Positions 1 to 8,606 of a DNA stretch of 64,000 nt are shown here, piece after piece. The notes under the pieces are model-generated. The model saw only the letters and a program-made list of their open reading frames with translations. It was not told the origin of the DNA and searched no databases. The stretch spans positions 124,001-188,000 of the forward strand of contig NZ_JASZYK010000003.1 in the NCBI RefSeq assembly GCF_030317035.1, given 5' to 3'. Position numbers and translations under genes: made by a program. The number at the start of each line of letters is the position of its first letter. Position 1 is the stretch's first letter. The DNA comes from Variovorax sp. J22G73 (GTDB lineage: Bacteria; Pseudomonadota; Gammaproteobacteria; Burkholderiales; Burkholderiaceae_C).

Positions 1-1554
1 GCGCACCACGTCGACGTGCTTCCTCGCATAGCCCAGGTCCTGCGGCGGCGGCTGCACCTGCCGCACCACGCGGTCGCTCACCGTGTCCTTGATGGCCCGC
101 ACCAGGTGCGGCTGGTAGCGCACGCCCGCGTTGGCCAGCGTGGCGTTGGCCGAGGCAAGCTGCAGCATGGTGAAGCTGTTATAGCCCTGGCCGATGCCCA
201 GCGAGATGGTTTCGCCCGCGTGCCACTGCTTCATGTCGGCGCGGCGGTAAGCATTGCGCTTCCACGTGGTGCTGGGCAGCACGCCGCGCACCTCGCCCTT
301 CAGGTCGATGCCGGTGAACTGCCCGAAGCCCAGCGGGGCCATGAAGTCGTGGATCAGGTCCACGCCCATCTCGGTGGCCAGCGAATAGAAGTAGGTGTTG
401 CTCGAGAACTGGATGGCGCGGTGCATGTCCACGCCGCCCAGCCCGCCGCGGTGGCTAAGAAAGGTGCGCCCGCCGAAGTTGTAGTAGCCCGGGTCGTTCT
501 CCACGGTGGTGGCGGCGCGCTTGCCGGTCTGCAGCGCGGCCATCGCCATGAAGGGCTTGTAGGTGGAGCCCGGCGGGTAGGTGCCGCGCAGCGCGCGGTT
601 CAGCAGCGGGTTGTCGGGCGACTCGGTCAGCGCCTTCCAGCTCTCGGTGTCGATGCCTTCGACGAACAGGTTGGGGTCGAAGGTGGGCTTGCTCACGAAG
701 GCCAGCACCTCGCCGGTCTTCGGGTCGATGGCCACGAGCGCGCCGCGCCGCTCGCCGAACATGTCTTCCACCAGCCTCTGCAGCTTGATGTCCAGCGACA
801 GCATCACGGTGTTGCCGGGCGTGGCCGCGTGGCGCGCAAGGCGGCGCACGGCGCGCCCGCCGGCCGATGTTTCCATCTGCTCGGCGCCGGTCTGGCCGTG
901 CAGCACCTGCTCGTAGCTCTGCTCCACGCCCAGCTTGCCGATGTGGTCGGTGCCGCGGTAGTTGGCGCGCTCTTCTTCGTCCCAGTCTTCCATCGCGGTC
1001 TTCTCGCGCTGGTTGATGCGGCCGATGTAGCCGATCACGTGCGAGGCCACCTCGCCGTGCGGGTAGGTGCGCAGCAGCCGCGCCTTGATCTCCACGCCCG
1101 GAAAGCGATAGCGCTGCGCCGCGAAGCGCGCGACCTCCCCGTCGCTCAGGCGCGTGCGGATGGGCACGGAGTCGAAGCTGCGCGAGTCTTCGCGCAGCCG
1201 CTGGAAGCGGCGCCGGTCGCCGGGCGTCACGTTCACCAGCGTGGCGAGTTCGTCGACGGTGGCGGCAATGTCGCCGGCCTTCGACGGCGTGATCTCAAGT
1301 GTGTACGCGGCGTAGTTGGACGCCAGCACCACACCGTTGCGGTCGACGATGAGCCCGCGGTTGGGCACGATCGGCACGATGGCGGTGCGATTGCTTTCGG
1401 CGCGGTCGGCCAGCTCGTCGTAGCGCACCACCTGCAGGTGGACCAGGCGCGCGCCGATCAGGCCGAAGCCGAAGAGCACCACCCCGCCGATGACCAGCAG
1501 GCGGCGGCGAAAGCGCGAGAGCTCGGCGCCGGTGTCGCGAATTTCATCTTTCAT
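1..1554 (-). CDS. mrdA: Penicillin-binding protein 2 (peptidoglycan transpeptidase), 3' end cut by window
   Basis: Reading leftward from ATG at 1554, the frame stays open to base 1, giving 518 residues without a stop, so the C-terminus lies outside. The product is a class B PBP of the elongation machinery, cross-linking peptidoglycan with RodA. Visible parts: a short cytoplasmic N-terminus, one membrane anchor (about residues 18-40), a dimerisation domain starting near the NRGLIVDRNG motif, and the transpeptidase domain with the active-site Ser in GSTYK (about residue 329) and the SSNT motif. The KTG motif falls beyond the edge. It lies 22 bp downstream of the pentapeptide-repeat gene on the same strand; mreBCD, the usual upstream neighbours, are absent. 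Confidence 0.95.
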   Translation of the reverse strand, partial: MKDEIRDTGAELSRFRRRLLVIGGVVLFGFGLIGARLVHLQVVRYDELADRAESNRTAIVPIVPNRGLIVDRNGVVLASNYAAYTLEITPSKAGDIAATVDELATLVNVTPGDRRRFQRLREDSRSFDSVPIRTRLSDGEVARFAAQRYRFPGVEIKARLLRTYPHGEVASHVIGYIGRINQREKTAMEDWDEEERANYRGTDHIGKLGVEQSYEQVLHGQTGAEQMETSAGGRAVRRLARHAATPGNTVMLSLDIKLQRLVEDMFGERRGALVAIDPKTGEVLAFVSKPTFDPNLFVEGIDTESWKALTESPDNPLLNRALRGTYPPGSTYKPFMAMAALQTGKRAATTVENDPGYYNFGGRTFLSHRGGLGGVDMHRAIQFSSNTYFYSLATEMGVDLIHDFMAPLGFGQFTGIDLKGEVRGVLPSTTWKRNAYRRADMKQWHAGETISLGIGQGYNSFTMLQLASANATLANAGVRYQPHLVRAIKDTVSDRVVRQVQPPPQDLGYARKHVDVVR

Positions 1555-1576
1555 CGGAAGAACAAATACCTTTCGC

Positions 1577-2275
1577 TCACATCACGCGAATGCCGAGCTC
1601 GCTGACCAGCGTGGCGGCCTGGTCGGAGGAAATGATCGCGCCCTTGAAGAACTGCGCCACGTGCGCAATGCGCAGGCCGCCGAGGTCGACCGAGCGCAGG
1701 TCGGCGCCGTCGAAGCGTGCGTTCTTCAGGTTGGCGTCGCGCAGGCTGCCGCCTTCGAACACGGCGTCGCGAAAGTCGCAGCCGCCGAGGTCGGCGTCGG
1801 AGAAGTCGAGCCGCTCCAGCGTCTGCTTGCGAAACGACATGCCGCGCAGGTCGGCACCGGACAGCAGCGAATCGTGAAAGCCGATGCCGAGCACCTGCGC
1901 TTCGTGAAAGTGCGCACCGGTGAGCTTCACCTCGGTGAAGAGCGTGGCCGACAGCTTGGCGCGGTGCCAGCCGGTGTTGTTCAGGTCGCAGGCCATGAAG
2001 CGTGCGTCGGTGAGGTCGGCCATCTCGAAGTCGGCCTGGCGCGTGCGGCACGACATCCAGCGGCTGTCGGCCAACTGGGTCTTGCGGAACACGGCCTCGG
2101 CGAAGCTGCACTCGACGAACTTCGCGCGGCGCAGGTCGAGGCCGGACAGGTCGGTGCCGTCGAAGTCGCACTGCTCGAAATGCAGCGCGGCGGGTGCGTC
2201 GGCGAGCAGGCGCTTCAGTCGGTCGCGGTCGATGGTTTCGCCGGCGAGGGTGGGGGCGGTGGAAGCGTCGGTCAT
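1577..2275 (-). CDS. Pentapeptide-repeat protein
   Basis: A 232-residue protein. From about residue 28 it shows the A(D/N)LXX pentapeptide pattern (for example GTDLSGLDLRRAKF, SGADLRGMSF, DADLGGCDFRDAVF), predicting a right-handed quadrilateral beta helix. Members include gyrase-protecting Qnr/MfpA-type proteins, but fold alone does not give a function. It lies 22 bp upstream of mrdA on the same strand and may be cotranscribed. The start is uncertain: an ATG at 2413 would overlap the TetR stop (ATGA), but the 46 extra codons have poor GC3 unlike the rest, so 2275 is preferred although no clear Shine-Dalgarno precedes it. Confidence 0.8.
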   Translation of the reverse strand: MTDASTAPTLAGETIDRDRLKRLLADAPAALHFEQCDFDGTDLSGLDLRRAKFVECSFAEAVFRKTQLADSRWMSCRTRQADFEMADLTDARFMACDLNNTGWHRAKLSATLFTEVKLTGAHFHEAQVLGIGFHDSLLSGADLRGMSFRKQTLERLDFSDADLGGCDFRDAVFEGGSLRDANLKNARFDGADLRSVDLGGLRIAHVAQFFKGAIISSDQAATLVSELGIRVM

Positions 2276-2409
2276 GGAGGAAGCGGGAAAGAGGGATGAG
2301 AGACGCCAGGGTGCGCGTCGGTTCCTTGAAGCTTGCAGGGATTGCAATGGTTCGGACGGTCGGGATGTTTGCCCACCGTGGGGAGGCGATGCGTCGCTGG
2401 CGAACGTGC

Positions 2410-2988
2410 TCATCGCTTCACCGCCTTGGCGCACAGCGCCAGCAGCATCGAGAGCACGCGGGCCTTGTGCGCTGCGTCGAGGTCGTACACGCCGAGCATC
2501 TGCGAGAACCAGAAGCCGTCGGCCGCCAAGCGGCACACCAGCAGCAGGTCGGGCGCCTTCACGGCCAGGTGGTCGGTGGCGAGTTCGATCTTCATGCGCT
2601 CGTTCCAGCGTTCGCGGTACTCGGGCGTGCCGAGCGCGAGCAGGCCGATGGCCAGCTGCATCTCGATGTCGTCGGGCCCGCCATCGCTGTCGAAGCAGGT
2701 GCGGATGTAAGCGCGCGCGTTGCGCCCCGGCGTGGCGGGCTCGGCCGCCAGCAGGCGCGCGAAGCGGTGCTCGAACTCCGCGAAGAGCTGGTCGGACAGC
2801 GCATCGAGCAAGGCCTTCTTGTTGGGAAAGTGGTGCTGCAGGCCGCCCTTGGTCACGCCGGCACGCCGCGAAACCTCGTCGAGCGTGACCGCGTGCGCGC
2901 CCTCGCCCACGAGCAGCAGGCGGGCCACGCTGAGCAGCTGCTGGCGCACGATTTCGGGTTGTTTCTGGCGGCGGTGGGCTTCGGTCAT
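2410..2988 (-). CDS. TetR-family transcriptional regulator
   Basis: A 192-residue protein with an N-terminal TetR helix-turn-helix (about residues 15-60, core TLDEVSRRAGVTKGGLQHHFPNKKALL) and a helical ligand-binding C-terminal domain resembling the TetR_C group that includes NQFYSL-like repressors. It reads away from tsaC; the 141-bp gap contains an inverted repeat (3015-3038) that is a good candidate for its operator. Downstream on the same strand is the pentapeptide-repeat gene, which it may control together with itself. The ligand is not predictable. Confidence 0.9.
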   Translation of the reverse strand: MTEAHRRQKQPEIVRQQLLSVARLLLVGEGAHAVTLDEVSRRAGVTKGGLQHHFPNKKALLDALSDQLFAEFEHRFARLLAAEPATPGRNARAYIRTCFDSDGGPDDIEMQLAIGLLALGTPEYRERWNERMKIELATDHLAVKAPDLLLVCRLAADGFWFSQMLGVYDLDAAHKARVLSMLLALCAKAVKR

Positions 2989-3014
2989 GCAGGCGGTTTC
3001 TTGGTGTTTTTATA

Positions 3015-3038
3015 AACAATCCATCTGGATGGTTTGTT
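3015..3038. promoter_or_regulatory. Inverted repeat, candidate TetR operator
   Basis: Arms AACAATCCATC and GATGGTTTGTT flank a 2-bp centre; one pair mismatches. It lies 27 bp upstream of the TetR start and about 90 bp upstream of tsaC, overlapping an A/T-rich stretch that could be the -10 region. Position and symmetry fit TetR autoregulation (inference). Confidence 0.6.
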
Positions 3039-3129
3039 GAGTTTACTTCGGCAATGCGCGTGCCCGTTTCGCGTCGGTAGACTGGCGGCCCGTCTTTGGC
3101 CCCTCTCTTTCTTGGCGACTTCCTCCACC

Positions 3130-3705
3130 ATGCAGACTTATCGAGATGTGCCTGCCCAAGCCGATGCACTGGCACAGCGGCTGCGCGCCGGTGACGTGTT
3201 CGCCTACCCCACCGAAGCCGTGATGGGCCTGGGCTGCGATCCGTCGAACGAGGCCGCGGTGACGCGCATCTGCAAGCTCAAGCAACGCCAGGTCGAGCAA
3301 GGCGTGTTGCTGATCGCGGCCGACTTCTCGCAGGTGGCGCCCTACGTCGACATGGCGCAGGTTCCGCAGGCCGCGCTCGACCGCGTGCTGGCGAGCTGGC
3401 CCGGGCCTTTCACCTGGATTTTTCCGCGCAGCGAACGCGTGTCGGCGTGGGTGTCGGGCCGGCACGCCGGCATTGCGCTGCGCGTGACGGACCATCCGGT
3501 GGCGGCTGCCCTGTGCCGTGCCTTCGGTGGTGCGCTGGTGTCGACCAGCGCCAACCCGCATGGCCAGCCGGCCGCGCGAACGGGCGACGAAGTGCGCTCG
3601 TATTTCCCGCTGGGCATCGATGTGCTGGTCGACGACGCCGTGGGCGGGCTCGCGCGGCCGAGCGAGATTCGCGATGTACTGACGGGGGAGCTGGTGCGCG
3701 GCTAA
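3130..3705 (+). CDS. tsaC: L-threonylcarbamoyladenylate synthase (TsaC/YrdC/Sua5 family)
   Basis: A 191-residue protein, matching the usual length of TsaC (about 190), so it lacks the extra C-terminal Sua5 domain. The family makes threonylcarbamoyl-AMP from threonine, bicarbonate and ATP, the first step of the t6A37 modification of ANN-decoding tRNAs. The YrdC fold is visible: YPTEAVMGLGCDP near the N-terminus, the KxR motif (KLKQRQ) and the nucleotide-site STSANPHGQPA motif near residue 140. An upstream in-frame ATG at 3034 would add 32 atypical residues overlapping the regulatory gap, so 3130 is preferred. Its stop overlaps the convergent recombinase stop by 4 bp. Confidence 0.92.
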   Translation: MQTYRDVPAQADALAQRLRAGDVFAYPTEAVMGLGCDPSNEAAVTRICKLKQRQVEQGVLLIAADFSQVAPYVDMAQVPQAALDRVLASWPGPFTWIFPRSERVSAWVSGRHAGIALRVTDHPVAAALCRAFGGALVSTSANPHGQPAARTGDEVRSYFPLGIDVLVDDAVGGLARPSEIRDVLTGELVRG

Positions 3706-5738
3706 GGCTGCGGTACGGGCTGTAGTTCGGGCAGCAGCGCAGGCGGCAGTTCAGGCGGCAGCGCCACCGCGAGTTCGGGCACCGGTTCAAGGGACAGCTC
3801 GGGCGCCGGCGTCCAGAAGCCCTGCATCTCCATCAGCCCCGCCCTGCCCTGCGCACGCAGGTAGCCCGCCGTGGTCCCCACCGACACATGGCCCATGTTG
3901 TTCTGCACCACGTGGATCGGCACCGGCGAGCGCCCCTGCCTGCCCTGCAGCGCGTGCGCACCGTGCGCATGGCGAAGCCAATGGATGCTGGCGCGCTGAA
4001 GGTGCTCGGCCTGCGCCTCGTCGAGCGTCTGCGCGGCGCGCGCGACGAAGAGCTTGATGGCGCTGTAGAAACCCGAGGCCGACCACGGCTTCGGGTGCTC
4101 GGGCAGCAGGTCGAAACGCGCAAGCACATGGATGTGGCTGTTGCCCGGCGCACCCACCTGCCGTTCGAAGCCGTGGTGCGCGAGCTCTTCTTCCAGGTCG
4201 GCCACGAGGTCGGCGGGCACCGGCACTTCGCGCTTGCGTCCGGCCTTGCCGCTGACCGACAGCAGCCATCCGCCGGCGTCGCGCCCGTCGGGCGTGCGGT
4301 ACGTCACCCGTTGCAGGTCGCCGCAGGTGGCGCCCGTGATTTCGGCCAGCCGCAGCCCCGTCGCGTAGACCCAGCGCATGCCGCGGCGCAGGCGCCGTCC
4401 CGCTTCGGTGGCTGCATGTTTGGCAAGCAGGCTGTCGAGGTGCGCCCACTGTTCGAGGCTCAGCGTGCGGTGCTGCCCGATGGCGCGCGGCGCCTCCAGG
4501 GGTTCGGTCATCGCAGCGAAGGGGTTGCGCAGCAGGTAGTTCTCGCGCATCAAGAAGGCGAACAGGCTGCGCAGGATGGCCATGGCCTGGCGCACCGCCG
4601 TCGGTGCCAGCGGCCCTTCGAGCGGCCGCCACAGTGGTGACCAGCGCTGGTTGTGGCGTGGCCCGCACCAGGCCGCAGGCGGATCGCCGAGGAAGCGGCG
4701 ATAAGCCGCCGCATCTTCCACATCCAGCGAGGACAAGGCCGCGCGCCGTTCGAGCACCGCCCACAGCAGCAGGCGCTCGGCCTCCCTGCGGTAGGAACGT
4801 TGCGTGGGAGAGAGTTCGCCGGGCTCGTCTTGCGCTTGCGCGCACTTGGCCGCGAGCCACGCGCCGATGGCCTCGTGATCGGTCTGCGCCGCGATGCGGC
4901 ATTGGTCCTGCGCGGCGCGGTGGTGGCCACTGCGGCCATCGAGTTCGGGCGGGGACACGAACTTCTCATAGGGAACAAGGGCCGTGCCGCGTGGAACGAC
5001 CGCGGCGAGGTCGAGCGCGCTCACCTGGTGGCGTCGCTTCGCGGCATGGGAGCCCACGCGCAGGCCGAGCGGCTCTTCGTTGGCGCGCAGCCAGTCGAGG
5101 ATGCGCCCGGCCTTGCGCTCGCCCACGCCGGGCACCTTGACCCACCAGCGCGCGCCGGTCTGGTTGATGTGCGTGACCAAGGCGGCCAGGGTCGCGAGGC
5201 CGCCGCGCTCCAGGCGCTCGGCCATCGCATGGTTGAGCCAGGTGGACACGCTGTCGCCGGGGCGAGGGTCTTGCGCCGTATGGCTCTCGAGCCAGCGCAG
5301 GGCCTCGAGTTGCCGCTCGACGACGCGCATGCGACGCGACGCGCGGCCCGTGCCTGCGCCTGCGCCTGCGCCGCTCTCGGCTTGCGCCCCGCCCGGATAC
5401 GCGGCCTCGTAAGCTTCGATCTGCTCGGCTTCGGAGAAATCTTCGAGGCCCTGCGCAAGCGCGAAATCGCTGAGGCTCGGGAGCGGCGTCGCGGGGGAAA
5501 ACTGCTCGGGGTCGAGGAGGATGAGGCGCGCGGTACCCGGGCGCTGCTCGCGGCGTGCAGCGGCGGCGAACTCGTCGCGGATCCACGCAATGGTGCGGCG
5601 CACGACCCGCAGGTCGGTATGCTCGCCTTCCAGCCGCAGGTAGCGGTCCCAACTGGTGCGCTCGTCGATGCCCTGCGCCAAGGCCCGCATGAAGGCGAAA
5701 TGGCCTCGGTGGAGTTTGCGGGAGGGCGGTGGCGTCAT
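3702..5738 (-). CDS. Large tyrosine recombinase with N-terminal phage-integrase-N (DUF3701-like) domain
   Basis: A 678-residue protein, about twice the size of XerC/D. The first ~100 residues (HRGHFAFMRALAQGID...) resemble the DUF3701/phage_integ_N domain; residues about 180-230 contain a helix-hairpin-helix-like VKVPGVGERKAGRI segment; a core-binding domain follows. The catalytic domain is complete: Arg in TGLRLAEIT (~463), Lys region SGKAGRKREVPVP, HWLRH (~585), GHVSVGTTAGY with the nucleophile Tyr (~623). The C-terminus is a Pro/Glu/Leu-rich tail of about 35 residues. It strand-cuts and rejoins DNA at a specific site, not identified here. It lies 26 bp downstream of a 78-aa gene that is probably cotranscribed. 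Confidence 0.88.
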   Translation of the reverse strand: MTPPPSRKLHRGHFAFMRALAQGIDERTSWDRYLRLEGEHTDLRVVRRTIAWIRDEFAAAARREQRPGTARLILLDPEQFSPATPLPSLSDFALAQGLEDFSEAEQIEAYEAAYPGGAQAESGAGAGAGTGRASRRMRVVERQLEALRWLESHTAQDPRPGDSVSTWLNHAMAERLERGGLATLAALVTHINQTGARWWVKVPGVGERKAGRILDWLRANEEPLGLRVGSHAAKRRHQVSALDLAAVVPRGTALVPYEKFVSPPELDGRSGHHRAAQDQCRIAAQTDHEAIGAWLAAKCAQAQDEPGELSPTQRSYRREAERLLLWAVLERRAALSSLDVEDAAAYRRFLGDPPAAWCGPRHNQRWSPLWRPLEGPLAPTAVRQAMAILRSLFAFLMRENYLLRNPFAAMTEPLEAPRAIGQHRTLSLEQWAHLDSLLAKHAATEAGRRLRRGMRWVYATGLRLAEITGATCGDLQRVTYRTPDGRDAGGWLLSVSGKAGRKREVPVPADLVADLEEELAHHGFERQVGAPGNSHIHVLARFDLLPEHPKPWSASGFYSAIKLFVARAAQTLDEAQAEHLQRASIHWLRHAHGAHALQGRQGRSPVPIHVVQNNMGHVSVGTTAGYLRAQGRAGLMEMQGFWTPAPELSLEPVPELAVALPPELPPALLPELQPVPQP

Positions 5739-5764
5739 GGTGCTGGAGGCGCTGTTTGTTTATG

Positions 5765-6001
5765 TCAGCGCCAGAACTGCCACCAGGCGCGCGCGGGGGC
5801 GGGTTCTGGTGGCGCGGGCGGGGTTTGCGCGGACTCGGCGGCCTCGCGCATGCGGCGGCGCAGTTCGACCTCCAGCGCGTGCGCCGTGCCATAGGCTTCG
5901 CGCTCGCCTCTCTGGGCGCGGGCGCGCCAAGTCAAAGCCAGATCCTCGAGGGTCGCGTCATCGAAGTGTGCGAAGGGTGATGACGTGCCGGGTGATGTCA
6001 T
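5765..6001 (-). CDS. Small hypothetical protein next to the recombinase
   Basis: A 78-residue protein on the same strand as the recombinase and 26 bp upstream of it. It has a helical, charged middle (LEDLALTWRARAQRGEREAYGTAHALEVELRRRM), then a Pro/Ala-rich linker and a striking aromatic C-terminus, ARAWWQFWR. High GC3 and the operon-like spacing support it as real. I do not recognise the family. Function unknown; a helper of the recombinase is possible from position alone. Confidence 0.7.
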   Translation of the reverse strand: MTSPGTSSPFAHFDDATLEDLALTWRARAQRGEREAYGTAHALEVELRRRMREAAESAQTPPAPPEPAPARAWWQFWR

Positions 6002-6791
6002 GAAGTCCTGTGGTGTGCTGAATCGGATTGATCAGGGCCATTCTATTTCGATGATTACGTGAATAATCATTCATGCAATATTTGGATGCATTTCTAGAGT
6101 TTGCAGCGTGAGTCGAGATTAAGTTGTTGGTTTTGCTGGGGATATTTGGCCTAGCAGTGGTTGGGCTGCGTGGCGATGCTCGTGCCTGACGACTGATTTT
6201 GCATTCGGCCATGCATATTTGAGGTCGTTCCTGTGCTGCATCTAGGAAGTCCTAACCCATGGTCTAAATATCGGCTGCAACGTGCTGTCGCATCAAAGGA
6301 ATCTTCTTGAAGCCTGCGCTCACTTTCGCTTTTTCCGAGTTGCCTGCTGTTTTGAATGCGCGATCCGTAGCACTGAGCCGTACGGCGTCGATAAGGGAAA
6401 TGTGAGAACAATTGGGATTGATGGCACGGGTTAGAGTGTTCGGCATCGGCCTCTAATGTTCTCGCGGTGAGCGGCTGCGTAGGCTTGCAGCTCGCCCAGA
6501 TACGTGTGGGCAGCTTAGTCATTCAGTCGGGCTGCCGTTGCAGTTCCTTGGGCAACCGCGGCGCCCTCCCCTGGAGCCTAGGGGGAAGAGCCCAGCGCTG
6601 CTTACTGCACCTGTGGGATTCGGAAGAGGTTGGGATCCGTCGTGGTTCGTGACATTGGGTTAAGTAGAAGCCGCAGCCTGATCCCAGGCCTGGACCGATC
6701 ACGGCCATCAGGTCGGCGGCGTGAGTCGAAGAAATGTTGCCGCCTAAATCCCAATGGAACTCACATTATGGTGAGCTTGCCGCTTTTCCCG
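6002..6791. other. Gene-free, less GC-rich region
   Basis: About 790 bp with visibly lower GC than its neighbours, between the recombinase operon and parB. The short open frames here (60-120 codons, both strands) have no recognisable domain, no good ribosome-binding site and no codon bias. A G/C-rich patch near 6555-6600 (CCCCTGGAGCCTAGGGGG) is an imperfect palindrome. The stretch could hold decayed mobile DNA or a recombination site for the neighbouring recombinase; neither is demonstrated. Confidence 0.5.
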
Positions 6792-7877
6792 TCACCCCAG
6801 GCTGCGCGCCCGGCGAATGGCATCTGCGATCGCCGACTCCAGGGCGTCGACCGGTGCACCGATGGCGGCGCTCGGCGTCAGCGTGATGGTCACCTCGCCA
6901 GCTTTTGAACGCACCAAGGTGCCGAACTTCTGCCCGTCGGCCTGGACCTCGATGCGCTCGCTGCGTTCGAAGCCGGGGGGGGCGTCCAGAAGCCGAGCGA
7001 GCGTCAATGCCGGCGACAGGCTTTGGCCCCGCAGTTTCTCCACGCGCTTGAGCAGGCCGCGACGGTCCAACGCCATGGCGGCATTGAGTTGCTCGGCGTG
7101 GCGGAAGCTGATCTCCAGCGGCGTGCGAAAGCATTCCACGACGGCTGACGGCAACTGCGCCACCATCAGAGCCTTGCGCACCCAGGTGTGGCTCACGCCC
7201 AGGCCTTCTGCGAGCTGGCGCTGCGTGGGGAATAATTGCTCTTCCAGGGCGCGCTGGTACATCACGCCCTGCTCGTACGGTGACAGGTCGGCGCGTTCGC
7301 GGTTCTCCCGGTCCATGGCGGCAAACAGTGCCGAGTCGCCTAACTCGTCCACCCAGATCGACGCCAGTACCGGCATGCCCAGTTCCAGCGATGCGCGATG
7401 CCGACGATGGCCGAAGACCAGTTCGAACTGGCCTGGCTCTTCTTTCAGCGGACGAACCAGGATCGGCTGGACATTGCCGCCCGCATGTTCGATGTCTGCC
7501 TTGAGTCCTGCGAACTCACTGGTCTTGAACGACGACTCGTGCCGGTTGGCCCAGCGGCTGGGGCGAATCGTTGCCGGATCCATCTTGCGGGTCGGCAGCG
7601 AGCCTTCGTACTGGCGAAGCTTTTCGCGCAGTGTTGCCATTTCGCCCTCGACCTGCTGGATCTGCCCGCGGAAGGCGAGCATCTGTCCAGGGCCCGTTCG
7701 CGGCGCATGGCCGCCTCCGCCGACTGCGGGTGGAAACCTGGTTTCCACGCTGGCCGCTGCGTGCGGCGCAGGTTCTTCGGCGGGCGCCGCCTTGGGCAAT
7801 TCCATGGGTTGCGCGGGGGCCTGTGGAAGCGACAGGTTGGCGGTGAGCGCTTCGAGGCGCTTTCGGGTACTAGACAT
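6792..7877 (-). CDS. parB: ParB-family centromere-binding partition protein
   Basis: A 361-residue protein. The ParB/Spo0J N-terminal domain is visible around residues 115-200 (NVQPILVRPL, then the box II motif FGHRRHRASLE, with GHRRHRA in place of the usual GERRxRA). A helix-turn-helix follows (TQRQLAEGLGVSHTWVRKAL), then a C-terminal segment that is probably the dimerisation domain. It would load onto the palindromes listed here as parS-like sites and act with ParA in segregation. The gene itself contains one palindrome at 7730-7748 (coding VETRFP). A longer frame starting at 7916 merely reads through the palindrome at 7896, so ATG 7877 is chosen. It lies 729 bp downstream of parA. Confidence 0.9.
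   Translation of the reverse strand: MSSTRKRLEALTANLSLPQAPAQPMELPKAAPAEEPAPHAAASVETRFPPAVGGGGHAPRTGPGQMLAFRGQIQQVEGEMATLREKLRQYEGSLPTRKMDPATIRPSRWANRHESSFKTSEFAGLKADIEHAGGNVQPILVRPLKEEPGQFELVFGHRRHRASLELGMPVLASIWVDELGDSALFAAMDRENRERADLSPYEQGVMYQRALEEQLFPTQRQLAEGLGVSHTWVRKALMVAQLPSAVVECFRTPLEISFRHAEQLNAAMALDRRGLLKRVEKLRGQSLSPALTLARLLDAPPGFERSERIEVQADGQKFGTLVRSKAGEVTITLTPSAAIGAPVDALESAIADAIRRARSLG
7730..7748. repeat. parS-like palindrome, copy 1 (inside parB)
   Basis: GTGGAAACCTGGTTTCCAC, a perfect inverted repeat apart from its central base. It lies inside the parB coding sequence. Confidence 0.75.
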
Positions 7878-7895
7878 GGTGCGGACTCCTGAAGC

Positions 7896-7914
7896 GTGGA
7901 AACCCGGTTTCCAC
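7896..7914. repeat. parS-like palindrome, copy 2 (just upstream of parB)
   Basis: GTGGAAACCCGGTTTCCAC, 19 bp below the parB start in transcription order, so ParB binding here could also repress its own gene (inference). Confidence 0.75.
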
Positions 7915-8072
7915 AAGCGGGGATCGCGACGCCCCGAACGGCGGCGACGGCAAGGTTGGCCGTCGCGAAGGGAGCACGCATGAGGTGCTCCCGGGATTGA
8001 AAAAGGCGGACGTCGCGCCGAGCTTCGAACTGACGTGTCGGCCGCGTGCGAGCCTAACGGATACGCTTTGGT

Positions 8073-8091
8073 GTGGAAACCTGGTTTCCAG
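8073..8091. repeat. parS-like palindrome, copy 3
   Basis: GTGGAAACCTGGTTTCCAG: the 17-bp core is intact and only the outermost base deviates. In the parA-parB spacer. Confidence 0.75.
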
Positions 8092-8393
8092 AGCGTCCCA
8101 GTCGGTACGCAGCCGATTGCTCGAAACCAACGGCTCTGCGATTTTTGAGAGCGCCCCGAATTTGCTCTCTGGCGTGGCGCTGTTGCACTTCACGGCAGCA
8201 AGTGAACAAAGTCGTGGCAAAGCATTTGCGAAAGCAGGCTCAGTGCGAAAGGCACTCGTCGTTGATGCTGACGTTCGAGTGCTCGGCAGCGACTGCACGT
8301 GGGCAGGTTGATCTGTATATCTAGCTAGTGGCGTTTGAGCGAGCGCTGAAGACCATGCACGAGCCGAGCGCTGATCCGCAGCAGCGTGACTCG

Positions 8394-8412
8394 GTGGAAA
8401 CCAGGTTTCCAC
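8394..8412. repeat. parS-like palindrome, copy 4
   Basis: GTGGAAACCAGGTTTCCAC, in the parA-parB spacer. Its central base is the complement of the one in copy 1, as expected for a symmetric site in either orientation. Confidence 0.75.
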
Positions 8413-8522
8413 GCAAGCAGCTGTTCCATTCTTGAGTGCGGCGTTGCCCTTGAACTGCGGCGATGCGCAGCACTTGTACAGCACAGCGATAGGCACGGCG
8501 GCGCGCACGACGCCGTCCTCGT

Positions 8523-8541
8523 CTGGAAACCTGGTTTCCAC
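8523..8541. repeat. parS-like palindrome, copy 5
   Basis: CTGGAAACCTGGTTTCCAC, 66 bp beyond the parA stop in the spacer; the 17-bp core is intact. Confidence 0.75.
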
Positions 8542-8606
8542 GGCGGCGTACGTCTCGAAGCTCGCGCCGAGTTGATGGGATTTATCTTGACCGAAGCTCC
8601 CCACCC

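Larger units (their letters stand above)
7878..8606. other. parA-parB spacer carrying four parS-like palindromes
   Basis: 729 bp between the two partition genes, which in most par operons touch or nearly touch. Four copies of the 17-19 bp palindrome are spread over it at 177, 321 and 129 bp intervals. On the minus strand the whole spacer is open in one frame (8634 to 7870, 254 codons), but that frame has no recognisable domain, unbiased codons and no convincing start. I interpret the spacer as a centromere-like array rather than a gene. Confidence 0.6.

Noticed and set aside
16..1605. 529-codon open frame on the plus strand opposite mrdA
   Set aside because: Repetitive Ala/Arg/His-rich product typical of antisense frames in GC-rich DNA; the minus strand encodes a clear PBP2.
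6151..6522. 123- and 60-codon frames in the gene-free tract as transposase pieces
   Set aside because: No transposase motif, terminal inverted repeat or target duplication could be seen.
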